NCBI RefSeq assembly: GCF_000744225.1
Contig: NZ_JQLN01000004.1
Span: forward strand, 1,426,001-1,490,000
Direction of reading: 5' to 3'
From: Kitasatospora mediocidica KCTC 9733
GTDB taxonomy: Bacteria; Actinomycetota; Actinomycetes; Streptomycetales; Streptomycetaceae
Length of the DNA: 64,000 bases
In this document: positions 1 through 33,795 of the stretch, piece by piece
Position numbering within the stretch: the first letter of the stretch is position 1
How the letters are laid out: every line of letters starts with the position of its first letter
Notes under the pieces: model-generated
Told to the model about the DNA's origin: nothing
Database searches by the model: none
What the model saw: the letters and a program-made list of their open reading frames with translations, nothing else
Made by a program: the position numbers and the translations under genes

Positions 1-790
1 AGAGCGTGGTGTCGTACCGTCCGGCCAGCTCCAGCAGCTGCCGGTGCAGCTGCGGCCCGAGCTCGATCGGCACCATCGCGCCCTGCCGGCCGTGCCGTTG
101 CGGGCGGGGCCGGTCCAGCGGCAGGGTCACCTCGGGCGGCAGACCGGCCAGCGTGCTGCGCCAGAAGGCCAGCTCCTCGGCGGCCCGGCTCCGCGGGTCG
201 GACTCGTCCCCCAGCAGCTCCGCCAGCCAGCGGGTGTAGTCCGCGTACTGGACGGGCAGCGGCTCCCGGCTCGGCGCCGAGCCGGCCTTGCGGGCGGCGT
301 AGGCGGCGGCGAGATCGGCCAGCAGGACGCCGACCGACCAGCCGTCACCGGCGATGTGGTGCCACACCAGCAGCAGCACGTGCTCGTCCTGCTGCCCGGT
401 CACTGCCTCGGTGGTGGCCCCGGCATCGGCCCCGGTCGGCCGGTAGAGGAACACCCGCAGAGGGATTTCCTCGCGCAGATCGAAAACGCGGTGGGCTTCG
501 TCCCGAACCCTAGCAGGAATATCGGTGGCGGGGACATCGCAAACCGGCACCGAAAGGCGCGCGAATTCGGCCGGGACAATGCGCTGGTACCGGTTTCCGG
601 CGATCTCGGGGAATACCGTCCGCAGCGATTCATGGCGACCGACGACGTCGTTCAACGCCGCTTCCAGCGCGAGCGGGTCCAACGCGCCGAGCAGCCGGAA
701 CGCCATCGGCATGGTGTAGAGCGCGCTCGGCCCGTCGGCCTCCCCGATCAGCAGCACGCGTTCCTGGGGCGGCGCGAGCGGCATCGGATC
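1..790 (-). other. Partial condensation domain of a further NRPS module
   Basis: About 263 residues from [14 protein letters not shown] through [10 protein letters not shown] to the window edge. This shows the peptide has at least one more building block, or a terminal condensation, encoded to the left. Confidence 0.85.
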
Positions 791-3700
791 GGGTCGCTCG
801 CCCGCGACCAGCGCCGGACGCCGGGCGCCGGTGCGCCGGTAGGTCGACAGCCGGGCGGCCAGCTCGGCCACCGTCGGCGCGGCGAACAGCTCGCGCAGGC
901 TCGGTTCCACGCCCAGCTCCGAGCGGATCCGGCTGGTCAGCCGGGTCGCCAGCAGCGAGTGGCCGCCGAGGTCGAAGAAGCCGTCGTCGATGCCGACCTC
1001 GGGCGCCCCGAGCACCTCGGCGAAGAGCGCGCAGAGCGTCTCCTCCTGCGGTGTGCGCGGCAGGCGGCGTGCGGCGTCCGGTACGAACTCCGGTGCCGGC
1101 AGGGCCGCGCGGTCCAGCTTGCCGTTCGGTGTCAGGGGCAGCGCCGCCAGCATCACGAACGCCCCGGGCACCATGTACTCGGGCAGCCACTCGGCCAGCG
1201 CGGTCCGCACCCGGGCGAGGTTGCCGTCCCAGTCCGGGCCGGGCACCAGGTAGGCGGTCAACCGCTGGTCGCCCGGCTGATCCTGACGGACCGTCACCAC
1301 TGCTTGGGCGACCCCCTCGCAGCCGTTCAGCGCCGCCTCGATCTCGCCCAGCTCGATCCGGAAGCCGCGCACCTTGACCTGGTGGTCGGAGCGGCCGACG
1401 AACTCCAGCTGCCCGTCCGCGCCCCAGCGCACCACGTCGCCGGTGCGGTACATCCGGGTGCCCGCCGCGCCGAACGGGTCCGCGACGAAGCGCTCGGCGG
1501 TCAGCGCCGGGCGGCGCAGGTAGCCCCGGGCGAGCCCGTCGCCGGCGATGAACAACTCGCCGGGCACCCCCGGCGGCACCGGACGAAGTCCCTCGTCCAG
1601 CACGTACACCCGGGTGTTGCGCACCGGGCGGCCCACCGCCGGGGCGCCGGGGCGCCGCCCGTCCAGCAGCGCGGCCGTCGAGTAGACCGTGGTCTCGGTC
1701 GGCCCGTACCCGTTCAGCACCTGGGTGCCCAGCGCGCGCATCGAGGCGGCCAGCGCCGGCGGCAGCGCCTCGCCGCCGACCAGCATCCGCAGCCCGCGCG
1801 CGCCCTCCGGCGCGTGCGCCAGCAGGGCCTGCCAGAGCGAGGGCGTCGCCTGCAGCACGGTCGCGCCGGAGGCGGTCGCCAGCGCGGACAGCGCGCACGG
1901 GTCCTGGACGGTCTCGCGTGGGGCGAGCACCACGGCGGCGCCCGACACCAGGGGGAGCCAGAGCTCGAAGGCCGCGATGTCGAAGGCGACGGTGGTCACC
2001 GCGAGCACCCGGTCCGCCGGCCGCAGTGGCACCAACTCGCCCAGGGCCGCCAGGAAGTTGTGCAGGCCGCCACGGGTCACCACGACGCCCTTGGGGCGGC
2101 CGGTGGAGCCCGAGGTGTAGATCACGTACGCCGCGTCGTCCGCGGCCGGGCGCACTCCGGTGGGGTCGGTGGCCGGCCGGGCCGCCAGGGCCTCGGGCAG
2201 TCCGGGCGCGTCCAGCGCCAGCCGGGGCACGTCCGCCCCGAGCGCCGGGCCGGCCGACTGCGCGTCGAGGGTGAGGAGCAGCGCCGGGCGGGCGTCGTCC
2301 AGCACGTAGCCGATCCGCTCGGCCGGGTGGTCGGGATCGACCGGCAGGTAGGCCGCGCCCGACTTGAGCACCGCCAGCAGCGCCACCACCAGGTCCACCG
2401 AGCGCGGCAGCGCGACGGCGACCAGGTCACCGGGACCGACGCCCCGGGCGATCAGGTGGTGGGCCAGCCGGTTGGCGCGGGCGTTCAGCTCGCGGTACGG
2501 CGTCGCAGCGCCCTCGAAGAGCACCGCGACCGCGTCCGGCGCCTCGGCGGCCCGGGCCGCGAAGAGCTCGCTCACGCTGCCCGGGACGTCCGGGCGGGCG
2601 GTGTCGTTCCACTCCTCCAGGACCGTGCGGCGCTCGGCCGGCGCCAACACCTCGATCCCGCCGATCGGGCGGCCGGGATCCGCCGCGGCCGCCTCCAGCA
2701 GCCGGGTCAGGCGGTCCACCAGCAGCTGTGCGGTGCCCGGGTCGAAGAGGTCGAGGCTGAACTCCAGATCCCCGCGCAGGCCGGCCGGGGCGCCGTCGGC
2801 GGTCCGCTCCTCGGCGAAGCCGAAGTTGAGGTCGAACCGGGAGGCACCGGAGGCGACCGGCTCCAGGACGGTCTCCAGTCCGGCGAGGCCGAGGTCGCCG
2901 TGCGCCGTGTTGTGCACGCTGAGCCCGACCTGGAAGAGCGGGTGGCGGGCCTGCGAGCGGACCGGGTTGACCACCTCGACCAGCCGCTCGAACGGCACGT
3001 CCTGGTTGGCGTAGGCCGCCAGCCCCGCGTCCCGGACCCGGGCCACCAGCTGGTGGAAGTCCGGGTCCCCGGAGGTGTCGGTCCGCAGCACCAGCATGTT
3101 CACGAAGAAGCCGACCAGTTCGTCGACCGCCTCGTCGGTGCGGCCGGCGATGGTGCTGCCGACCGGGATGTCGGTGCCCGCGCCGAGCCGGGTCAACAGA
3201 GCGGCCAGACCGGCCTGGAGGACCATGAACAGGCTCGCCCGGTTCTCCCGGGCCAGCGCCGCCAGCGCGGCGTGCAGGGCCGGGCTCAGCCGGAAGTCGA
3301 GCGTCCCGCCGCGGTGGGTCGCCACCGCCGGGCGCGGACGGTCGACGGGCAGCGCCAGCTCGTCCGGAAGGTCCGCCAGTGTCTCGGCCCAGTAGGCCAG
3401 TTGACGGGAGATCGGGCTGTCCGGCTGCTGCTCGTCGCCCAGCACCTGGCGCTGCCACAGCGTGTAGTCCGCGTACTGCACCGGCAGCGGCGCCCGGTCC
3501 GGCGCGGCGCCGGACCGGCGTGCCGCGTAGGCCTCGGCCAGGTCGCGCATCAGCGGCGCCACCGACCAGCCGTCACCGGCGATGTGGTGCAGCACCAGGA
3601 GCAGCAGGTGCCGATCGGGAGCCAGCTCGAACAGGCTCGCCCGCAGCGGAGGTTCGACCGCCAGGTCCAGGACCCGGCCGACGGCGGCGGACACCTGCCC

Positions 3701-6700
3701 GTCCAGTGCGGCCTCGGAGGTCTGCACGACCTCCAACTCCGGTGTGGCTGCCTGCGGTTCCAGCACCAGCTGGTACGGCACTCCGTCGACATCCGGGAAG
3801 ACCGTGCGCAGACTCTCGTGCCGGGCCACCAGGTCGGCCAGCGCCGCGCGCAGGGCGGCGCGGTCCAGTGCACCGGTCAGGCGCAGCGCCAGCGGCATCG
3901 CGTAGGTCGCGCCCTGCCCGTCGAAGCGGTTGATGAACCAGAGCCGGCGCTGCGCGAACGACAGCGGCACCCGCTGCGGGCGCTCGACCGGCCGCAGGGC
4001 GGTCCGGGCCTGCTGGGCGTCGCCGAGCAGGGCCGCCAGGCCCGCCACCGTCGGCGCCTCGAACACCGAGCGGATCGCCAGTTCGGCACCGAACACCGAC
4101 CGCACCCGGCTCACCAGGCGGGTGGCCAGCAGCGAGTGGCCACCCAGGTCGAAGAAGTCGTCGTCGATGCCGACCGAGGCCAGTCCCAGCACCTCGGCGA
4201 AGGCGCCGCAGAGCACCTCCTCCACCGGCGTGCGGGCGGCCCGGCCGGTCGAGCCGACGGTGAAGTCCGGTGCGGGCAGCGCCTTGCGGTCCAGCTTGCC
4301 GTTCACCGTCACCGGCAGCCCGGCCAGCACGACGACGGCCGACGGCACCATGAAGGCCGGCAGGATCCCGGCGGCGTGCTGGTGCAGGACGGCGGGCAGC
4401 CGGGCGGCCAGGGCCCGCCGGCGGCGGGCGGCGGCCGGGTTGCTCGCATGCGCGGCCGGGTCGGGGTCGGCGCCCGGGCGGGCGCCGGTGGCCACCACGC
4501 CGGGGGCGCCGGCGGGCAGCAGGAGCAGGTCGAAGCGGTCGTGGCCGGCGGCCGACCAGGTGGCGAGTGCGGTCAGGCCGTGCGCCTCGCCGAGCCGGCA
4601 GAGCGCCTCCGGGTCCACGCCCCGGCCCTGGCCGCGCTTCAGCGCCTCCCGCGCCTCGTGGACGGGCCCGGGCTGGGCGAGTGCGGCGAACTCGGCGACC
4701 AACCGCTCGTTGGGTACGCCGGTGACGCGCAGGGCGGCCGGTCGGGTGGCCGGGTCCGTGAGGACGGCTTCGAGGGCGGCGCGCGGGTCGGCGCCGTCGG
4801 CGGCCAGCAGCTCCCAGGGCAGCTCCGGCACGCCGTCCGGCGAGGCGACGTCGGCCGCCGGCTGCGTCGGCGCGGTCTTGCGCAGGGCCACCTCGTAGCG
4901 GTGGCGGGTCAGTTCGTTGTGGTACGCGCCGCGCTTGAGGCGGATGTCCACCGCGGCCACCCGGCCGTCGGCCTCGGCCAGCGCGGTGAAGAACTCCGGG
5001 GCCACCAGGAGTTCGGGCTCTGCGGCGATCGCGCGGTCCAGCACGGTGGCCAACGGGGTGCCGGCGGGGTCGGCCGTGGAATCGGCGGTGAGGTCGGCGA
5101 TGTCGGCCGCCCGCTCGCAGGCGACGCCCGCCTGCAACGCGCGCTCGGTGTGCAGGTTGCGCACGTCGCCGACGAACAGCGTCCCGCCCGGTGCCAGCAG
5201 GTCCAGGCACCGGTCGACCACCTGGGCCAGATAGCCGGCGTCGGGGAAGTACTGCGCCACGGAGTTGATCACCACCGTGTCGAAGTGGTCCGTCGGCAGC
5301 CCGTCGACCACGTCCGCCGGACGGCAGTGCAGCTCGACGCGTCCGGCCAACTCGGCGTCGGCCGAGACCCGTTCGGCCAGCCGGCGGATGGCCGCCGGGG
5401 AGAAGTCGGTCCCCCGGTAGACCTCGGCCTGCCGGGCCAGCCGGACCAGCAGCAGACCGGCGCCGACGCCGATCTCCAGCACCCGGCGCGGGCGCAGCTC
5501 GGCGATCCGCGCCACCGTCGCGTCGCGCCACTCGCGCATCTGCTCCTGCGGGATCGGCAGGCCGTCGTAGGTGCTGTCCCAGCCCCGGAAGTCGTCCTCC
5601 CAGGGGACCGAGTCGCTCGCGCTGTACACCTCCTCGTGGATCTCCTGCCACTCCTCGACCAGGTCGGCGCCGTCGGCCGCCTCCCCGTCGGGGACGACGT
5701 AGGCCACCAGGCGCACGTCACCGGGGACGTCCTCGCGGGCCAGCACCACCGCCTGCCCGACCGCCGGGTGCTCGGCCAACCGGGCCTCGATCTCGCCCAG
5801 TTCGACCCGGTGGCCGCGGATCTTCACCTGGTCGTCCGCGCGGCCGCGGAACACCAGCCGCCCGTCCGCCGTCCACGCCGCCAGGTCACCGGTGCGGTAC
5901 ATCCGCTCCCCCGGCGCACCGAACGGACACGCGACGAACCGACCCGCCGTCAACCCCGGCCGGCCCAGATAGCCGCGCGCCAACCCCGCACCCGCCACGT
6001 ACAGTTCACCGGCCACCCCCAGCGCCGCCGGGCGCAGGTCCGCGTCCAGGACGAAGACCCGGGTGTTGTCGATCGGGCGGCCGATCGGCACCGGACCGGC
6101 GCCCAGCGACTGCGCGTCGAGCGGCTCGCTCATCGTGGCGCAGACGGTCGACTCGGTCGGCCCGTAGGCGTTGACCAGCAGGCGGCCGGCGGACCAGCGG
6201 ACCGCCAGGGCCGCAGGGCAGGTCTCACCGGCGGTCACCACGGTCCGCAGGCCCGTCAACCGCGCCTCCGCGCCCGGCGGCAGGGCCTCCAGCGCGGACG
6301 GGGTGATGGTCAGGTGGGTGACCCGGGCGGTGGCCAGCAGGCCCGCCAGGGCGTCACCGGCCAGCGGGCCGGCGTCGCCGTCGGCCTCGGGCAGCACCAG
6401 CGTGCCGCCGCCGGCCAGGGCCATCAGCAGCTCCCAGACCGAGGCGTCGAAGCTGGGTGAGGCCAGCTGCAGCACCCGGCTGGAGGCGTCCGCGCCCAAC
6501 CGCTCGGCCTGCGCGCGCGCCAGGCTGGGCAGGCCGGCGTGCGGGACCACGACGCCCTTGGGGCGGCCGGTGGAGCCCGAGGTGTAGATCACGTACGCCG
6601 CGTTCTGCGGGCCCAGCGGACGCAGCCGCTCGGCCTGCGTCAGCGCCGCGTCCGCGTGCTCGGCGAGCGCCGCGACCACCGCCGGATCGTCCAGCAGGAC

Positions 6701-9700
6701 CGGCTCAACGGCCGTCCGGGGAAGGCTGGTTCGACTGTCGGTCAACAGCAGGGCGGGCGCCGCGTCGGTGAGCATGTAGGTGATCCGGTCGGCCGGGTAG
6801 TGCGGGTCGACCGGCAGGTAGGCGCCGCCGGCCTTGAGCACGGCCAGGGCGGCGACCACCAGTTCCACCGAGCGCGGCAGCGCCAGGGCCACCAGGTCCT
6901 CCGCGCCCACCCCGAGGGTCACCAGGTGGCGCGCCAGCCGGTTGGCCCGCGCGTCCAGCTCCGCGTACGTCAACTCCCGGGTGCCGCAAGCCAGTGCGAC
7001 CGCGTCGGGGGCGGCCGTCCGGCGGGCCTCGAAGAGTTCGGGCAGGGTCGAGGCGCCCGACAGCCGCACGGCGGTGTCGTTCCACCCCTCCAGCGTCTGC
7101 CGGCGCTCCTGGGCGGAGACCACCTCCAGCCGGCGCACCGGCAGTTCGGGCGCCGACAGCACCTGCTCCAGCACCTGGGAGAGCCGGCCGACCAGCGCCC
7201 GGACGGTCGCGCGGTCGAACAGGTCGGCTGCGTACTCCACGAAGCCGTCCAGCCCCTGCGGGGCGCCGTCCTCGCCGAGCCGCTCGGAGAGCGAGACGAA
7301 CAGGTCGATCCGTGCGGTGCCGGTATTGGCCCACTCCAACTGGCCTTGCAGACCAGAGAGTTCGAAGTCAGCGCGCTGGTTGTTCTGCAGCACCAGGGCG
7401 ACCTGGAAGAGTGGGTGACGGGCGGCCGAGCGGGTCGGCGCCAGCGCCCCGACCAGGTGCTCGAACGGCACGTCCTGGTGGGCGTAGGCGGCCAGCGCCG
7501 CCTGCCGCACCCGGCCGAGCAGTTCGGCGAAGGTCGGGTCGCCGGAGACATCCGCGCGCAGCACCAGGGAGTTGACGAAGAAGCCCACCAACGGGTCCAG
7601 CGACTCGTCCAGCCTCCCGGCCACGCCGAACCCGATCGGCACGTCCTCGCCGGCGCCCAACCGCGACAGCAACGCCGCCAGCGCGGCCTGGAGCACCATG
7701 AACGGTGTCACGTCGTGCGCGCGGGCGACCCGCTGGAGCCCCTCGTGCAGTTCGGGGCCGAACGCGAACGGCAGGAAGCCGCCGCGGTAGGAGGCCACCG
7801 CCGGGCGCGGCCGGTCGTACGGCAGCGCCAGCTCCTGCGGCGCGCCGTCCAGCGCCCGGCGCCAGAAGTCCACCTGCCGGGCCATCGCGCTGTCCGGGTC
7901 GTCCTCGGCGCCGAGCAGCTCGCGCTGCCAGAGCGCGTAGTCCGCGTACTGCACCGGCAGCGGCGTCCACTGCGGCGCGGCGCCCTCGCGGCGAGCCGCG
8001 TAGGCCGTGGCCAGGTCCTGCGCCAGCGGGCCGAGCGACCAGCCGTCACTGGCGATGTGGTGCAGCACCACCATCAGCAGCGCGTCCTCGGCCGAGACCC
8101 GCAGCAGTGTGGCGCGCAGCGGAAGATCACGGGAGAGGTCGAAGGGGTAGCGGGCGGCCGCCTCGGCCGCCGCCGCGACGGCGTCCTCGTCGACCTGCAC
8201 GACCTCCAGTCCGGGCCAGGCCTCGGCCGGGTCCAGCACCGCCTGGCGGGGCACCCCCGACTCCTCCGGGAAGACCGTGCGCAGGCTCTCGTGCCGGGCG
8301 ACCAGATCGCCCAGCGCCGCGTCCAGCGCGGGCACGTCCAGCGCGCCGGACAGCCGCAGCGCGATCGGCATGTTGTACGTCGCGCTCGGCCCCTCCAACT
8401 TGTGCAGGAACCACAGCCGTTGCTGGGCGAAGGAGAGCGGCAGCACGGCGGGCCGGACGGCCCGGCCGAGCGCCGGGCGGGCCACCGCCGAGGTGTCCAG
8501 CCGCAGCGCCAGCCCAGCGGGCGTCGGCGCCTCGAAGACCTCGCGCACCGACAGCTCGGCGCCGAAGACGGCGCGCACCCGGGAGGCCAGCCGGGTGGCC
8601 AACAGGGAGTGGCCGCCCAGGTCGAAGAAGCTGTCGTCGGCGCCGACCCGCGGCACCGCCAGCAGCTCCGCGTACAGGCCGCAGAGCACCTGTTCGGCCG
8701 GGGTGCGGGGCGCGCGCGAGGCGGCGGCGGCACCGAACTCGGCGTCCGGCAGCGCCTTGCGGTCGATCTTGCCGTGCGCGGTCAGCGGCAGCGCCGCGAG
8801 CACCAGCACGGCGGCGGGGACCATGTAGTCGGGCAGCAGCGAGGCCGCGTGGGTCCGCACGGCGGCCGGATCGGCCTCCCCCGCGACGTAGCCGACGAGC
8901 TGCGCGCGGCCGGCCAGGTCCTGGCGGATCACGGCGACCGCGTCGGTGACGCCGGGCGCGCCGCGCAGCGCCGCTTCGACCTCGCCGAGCTCGACGCGGT
9001 GGCCGCGCACCTTGACCTGGAAGTCGCGGCGGCTCAGGAACTCCAGCTGCCCGTCCGGCCGCCAGCGCACCTGGTCGCCGGTGCGGTACATCCGCGCGCC
9101 GAAGCCGGTGGAGAACGGGTCGGCCACGAAGACGCCGGCGGTCCGCCCGGGGTCGCCGACGTAACCGCGCCCGACGCCCTCCCCCGCGACGTACAGCTCG
9201 CCGGGGACCCCGACCGGGACCGGCTGGAGGGCGTCGTCCAGCACGAAGAAGCGGGTGTTGCGCACCGGCCCGCCGATCGGCGTGCGCGGGCCGGGCAGCG
9301 GCTCGGTGAGGACCGCGTGCGCGACGTCGTCCGAGCACTCGGTCGGCCCGTAGGCGTTGACCATCGGCACCTGCGGATAGCGGGCGAACCAGCGCTCGCA
9401 GAGGTCCGGGGCCAGCTCCTCGCCGGTCACCACCAGCCAGCGCAGGCCCGCCAGTTCGGGCGCCGGCAGTCCGGCGTCCCAGGCCTCCACGGCAGCCCGC
9501 AGCAGCGAGGGCACCACCTCGAGGACGGTGACGCCCTCCGCCTCGGTGACGCCGAACAGCGCCTCGGGGTCGGCGGCCGTGGTGTGGCCCACCACCCGCA
9601 CCCGGCCGCCGACGGCCAGCGCGGCGAGGATCTGCCAGACGGCGACGTCGAAGGTCAGCGGCGCGTTCTGGACCACCGTGTCCGCGGCGGTCAGGGCGAG

Positions 9701-11721
9701 GTCGTCGACCTTGGCGGAGAGGTGGTTGGCCAGGCCCGCGCGGTGCACCATGGCGCCCTTGGGGCGGCCGGTCGAGCCGGAGGTGAAGATCACGTACGCC
9801 AGGTCGAGCGGGCCGGTCGGCGTCGGCTGCCACGCGTCGTGCCCGGCGGCGGCGTCGGTGGCCTCGTGCAGGGCCGCCACGGTCAGCGTGGGGCCCACCT
9901 CGGCGGCGATCCGCCCGGCCACCGGCTCGAAGCCGGCCCCGGCCAGCAGCACCCGCGCGCCCGCGTCGGCGAGCACACCGGCCGAGCGGCCGAACGGGAC
10001 CGCCGGGTCCAGCGGCACGAACGCGGCACCGGCGCCCAGCACGCCCAGGATCCCCGCGACGAAGTCGATCCCGGGCTCGGCCAGCACGCCCACCACGCGG
10101 CCGGGCCCCCACTGCGGCAGCGCCCGCAGCCGGGCCGTCACGCCCGCGGCCCGGGTCGCCAGGGCCGCGTAGTCCAGCTCGGCTCCGTCGTCCACGACGG
10201 CGATCCGGTCCGGGCCGGTGGCCGCCAGCCGCCGGACGCACTCCACCACGTCGCCCACCCCGCCCTCGCGGGCGGTGTCGTTCCAGCCGACCAGCACGTC
10301 GTGGCGCTCCTCGGCGGTCAGCACCTCCAGCTCGCGCACCGGCGCGTCGGGCTCGGCGACCACCTGGGTGAGCACCTGCACCAGTCGGCCGACCAGCGTC
10401 TCGACGGTCGCGTGGTCGAACAGCTCGGCCGCGTACTCCACGAAGCCCTGCACGCCGCCGGGGGCGCCCTCGCCGCCGGGTTGGGCGACGGCGGTGGTGC
10501 CGGTCGTCTCGGTGGCCCCGGTGGTCCCCGTCGTCCCCGTGTTCTCGGTCGTCTCGATCGTCTCGGTCAGCGAGAACAGCAGGTCGAAGCGGGACATGTC
10601 GGTGCCGGCCCACTCCAGGCGGGTGCGCAGCCCGGGCAGGTCGAAGGCCGCCTGCTGGTGGTTCTGCAGCACCAGCGCCACCTGGAAGAGCGGATGGCGG
10701 GAGGCCGAGCGGGTCGGCGCCAGCGCGCCGACCAGGTGCTCGAACGGCACGTCCTGGTGGGCGTAGGCGGCCAGCGCGCGGTGCCGCACCCGGCTCAGCA
10801 GCTCGGCGAAGCTGGGGTCGCCGGAGACGTCGGCGCGCAGCACCAGCGTGTTGACGAAGAAGCCGACCAGGCCGTCCAGCGCCTCGTCCAGCCGTCCGGC
10901 CACGTCGAAGCCGACCGGCACGTCCTGGCCCGCGCCCAACCGCGACAGCAACGCCGCCAACGCGGCCTGCAGCAGCATGAACAGCGTCGCGTCGTACTCC
11001 CGGGCCAGCGCCAGCAGGCCCGCGTGCAGCTCGGGTCCGAAGGTGAAGTTGACGTAGCCGCCGCGGTAGGAGGCCAGCGCCGGGCGCGGCCGGTCGGTCG
11101 GCAGCGCCAGCTCCTCCGGCGCTCCCTCCAACGTCCTTCGCCAGTAGTCGACTTGCTGGGAGAGCACACTGTCGGGGTCCTGCGCGGACCCCAGCAGCTC
11201 GCGCTGCCAGAGCGTGTAGTCGGCGTACTGCACGGGCAGTTCCGCCCAGCCCGGCTCGCCACCCGCCAACCGGGCGCCGTAGGCCAGCGACAGGTCCCGG
11301 GCCAGCGGGCCGAGCGACCAGCCGTCGGCGGCGATGTGGTGCAGCACGATCACCAGCACGGCCTCCTGCGGCGACACCTGGAGCAGGGTGGCCCGCAACG
11401 GCGGCTCGCAGGCGAGGTCGAAGCCGTACAGGGCCGCGGTGCGGACCGCCGTCGCGACGCCCTCCTCGGCGACCTGCACGACCTCCAGCCCGGGCCAGGC
11501 CTCGGCCGGGTCCAGCACCGCCTGGCGGGGCACCCCCGCCTCCTCCGGGAAGACCGTGCGCAGGCTCTCGTGCCGGGCGACCACGTCGCCGAGCGCCGCG
11601 TCCAGCGCGGGCGCGTCCAGCGGGCCCGACAGCCGCAGGGCGAACGGGATGTTGTACGTCGCGCTGGGCCCCTCCAACTTGTGCAGGAACCACAACCGCT
11701 GCTGCGCAAACGACAACGGGA

Positions 11722-11725
<4 letters not shown>
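1..11725 (-). CDS. Non-ribosomal peptide synthetase, C-A-PCP / C-A-nMT-PCP / C-A-PCP / C... (partial, runs off left edge)
   Basis: Partial gene: about 3908 codons are visible and the reading frame is still open at base 1. It extends the peptide made by the upstream PKS-NRPS. Approximate domains by residue: C 1-465, A 479-992, PCP with Ser near 1040; C 1096-1536, A 1549-2488 with an embedded SAM methyltransferase (motif [12 protein letters not shown]), PCP Ser near 2531; C 2589-3029, A 3042-3546, PCP Ser near 3590; C from 3646. All four C domains keep HHxxxDG (HHIAADG, HHIASDG, HHIAGDG twice). No epimerisation domain is seen. Specificity codes read by eye: module 1 DVWEVTADDK (unassigned), module 2 DAWTVAAVCK (Phe), module 3 DIFQLGGVYK (unassigned, some resemblance to Gly codes). 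The ATG at 11725 overlaps the upstream TGA (ATGA) and has an AGGAGA ribosome site. The protein starts directly at C motif 1 ([11 protein letters not shown]) with no docking domain. Confidence 0.95.
830..3970 (-). other. NRPS module C-A-PCP (peptide residue 4)
   Basis: C domain motif [10 protein letters not shown] domain with [14 protein letters not shown] and [14 protein letters not shown]10 [15 protein letters not shown]; carrier motif DLGGHSLLA. By-eye code DIFQLGGVYK, partly similar to Gly codes but not a firm match. Confidence 0.8.
4010..8440 (-). other. NRPS module C-A-nMT-PCP, predicted N-methyl-Phe (peptide residue 3)
   Basis: The A domain code DAWTVAAVCK matches the classic Phe code. 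Between the A8 region ([20 protein letters not shown]) and A10 ([12 protein letters not shown]) lies an inserted methyltransferase of about 400 residues, from roughly 5740 to 4400. It has motif [13 protein letters not shown] and the downstream element [12 protein letters not shown] methyltransferase in this position N-methylates the tethered aminoacyl residue. Confidence 0.85.
8500..11725 (-). other. NRPS module C-A-PCP (peptide residue 2)
   Basis: A3 is [15 protein letters not shown]5 is [12 protein letters not shown]10 is [10 protein letters not shown], and the carrier motif is DLGGHSLLA. By-eye code DVWEVTADDK; I do not recognise its substrate. Near 10490-10575 the C domain carries a Thr-rich low-complexity insertion ([19 protein letters not shown]). 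Confidence 0.85.

Positions 11726-33791
<22,066 letters not shown>

Positions 33792-33795
<4 letters not shown>

Noticed and set aside
1..790. Thioesterase or reductase release domain
   Set aside because: The visible sequence is a condensation domain still open at the edge; release must be encoded further left.
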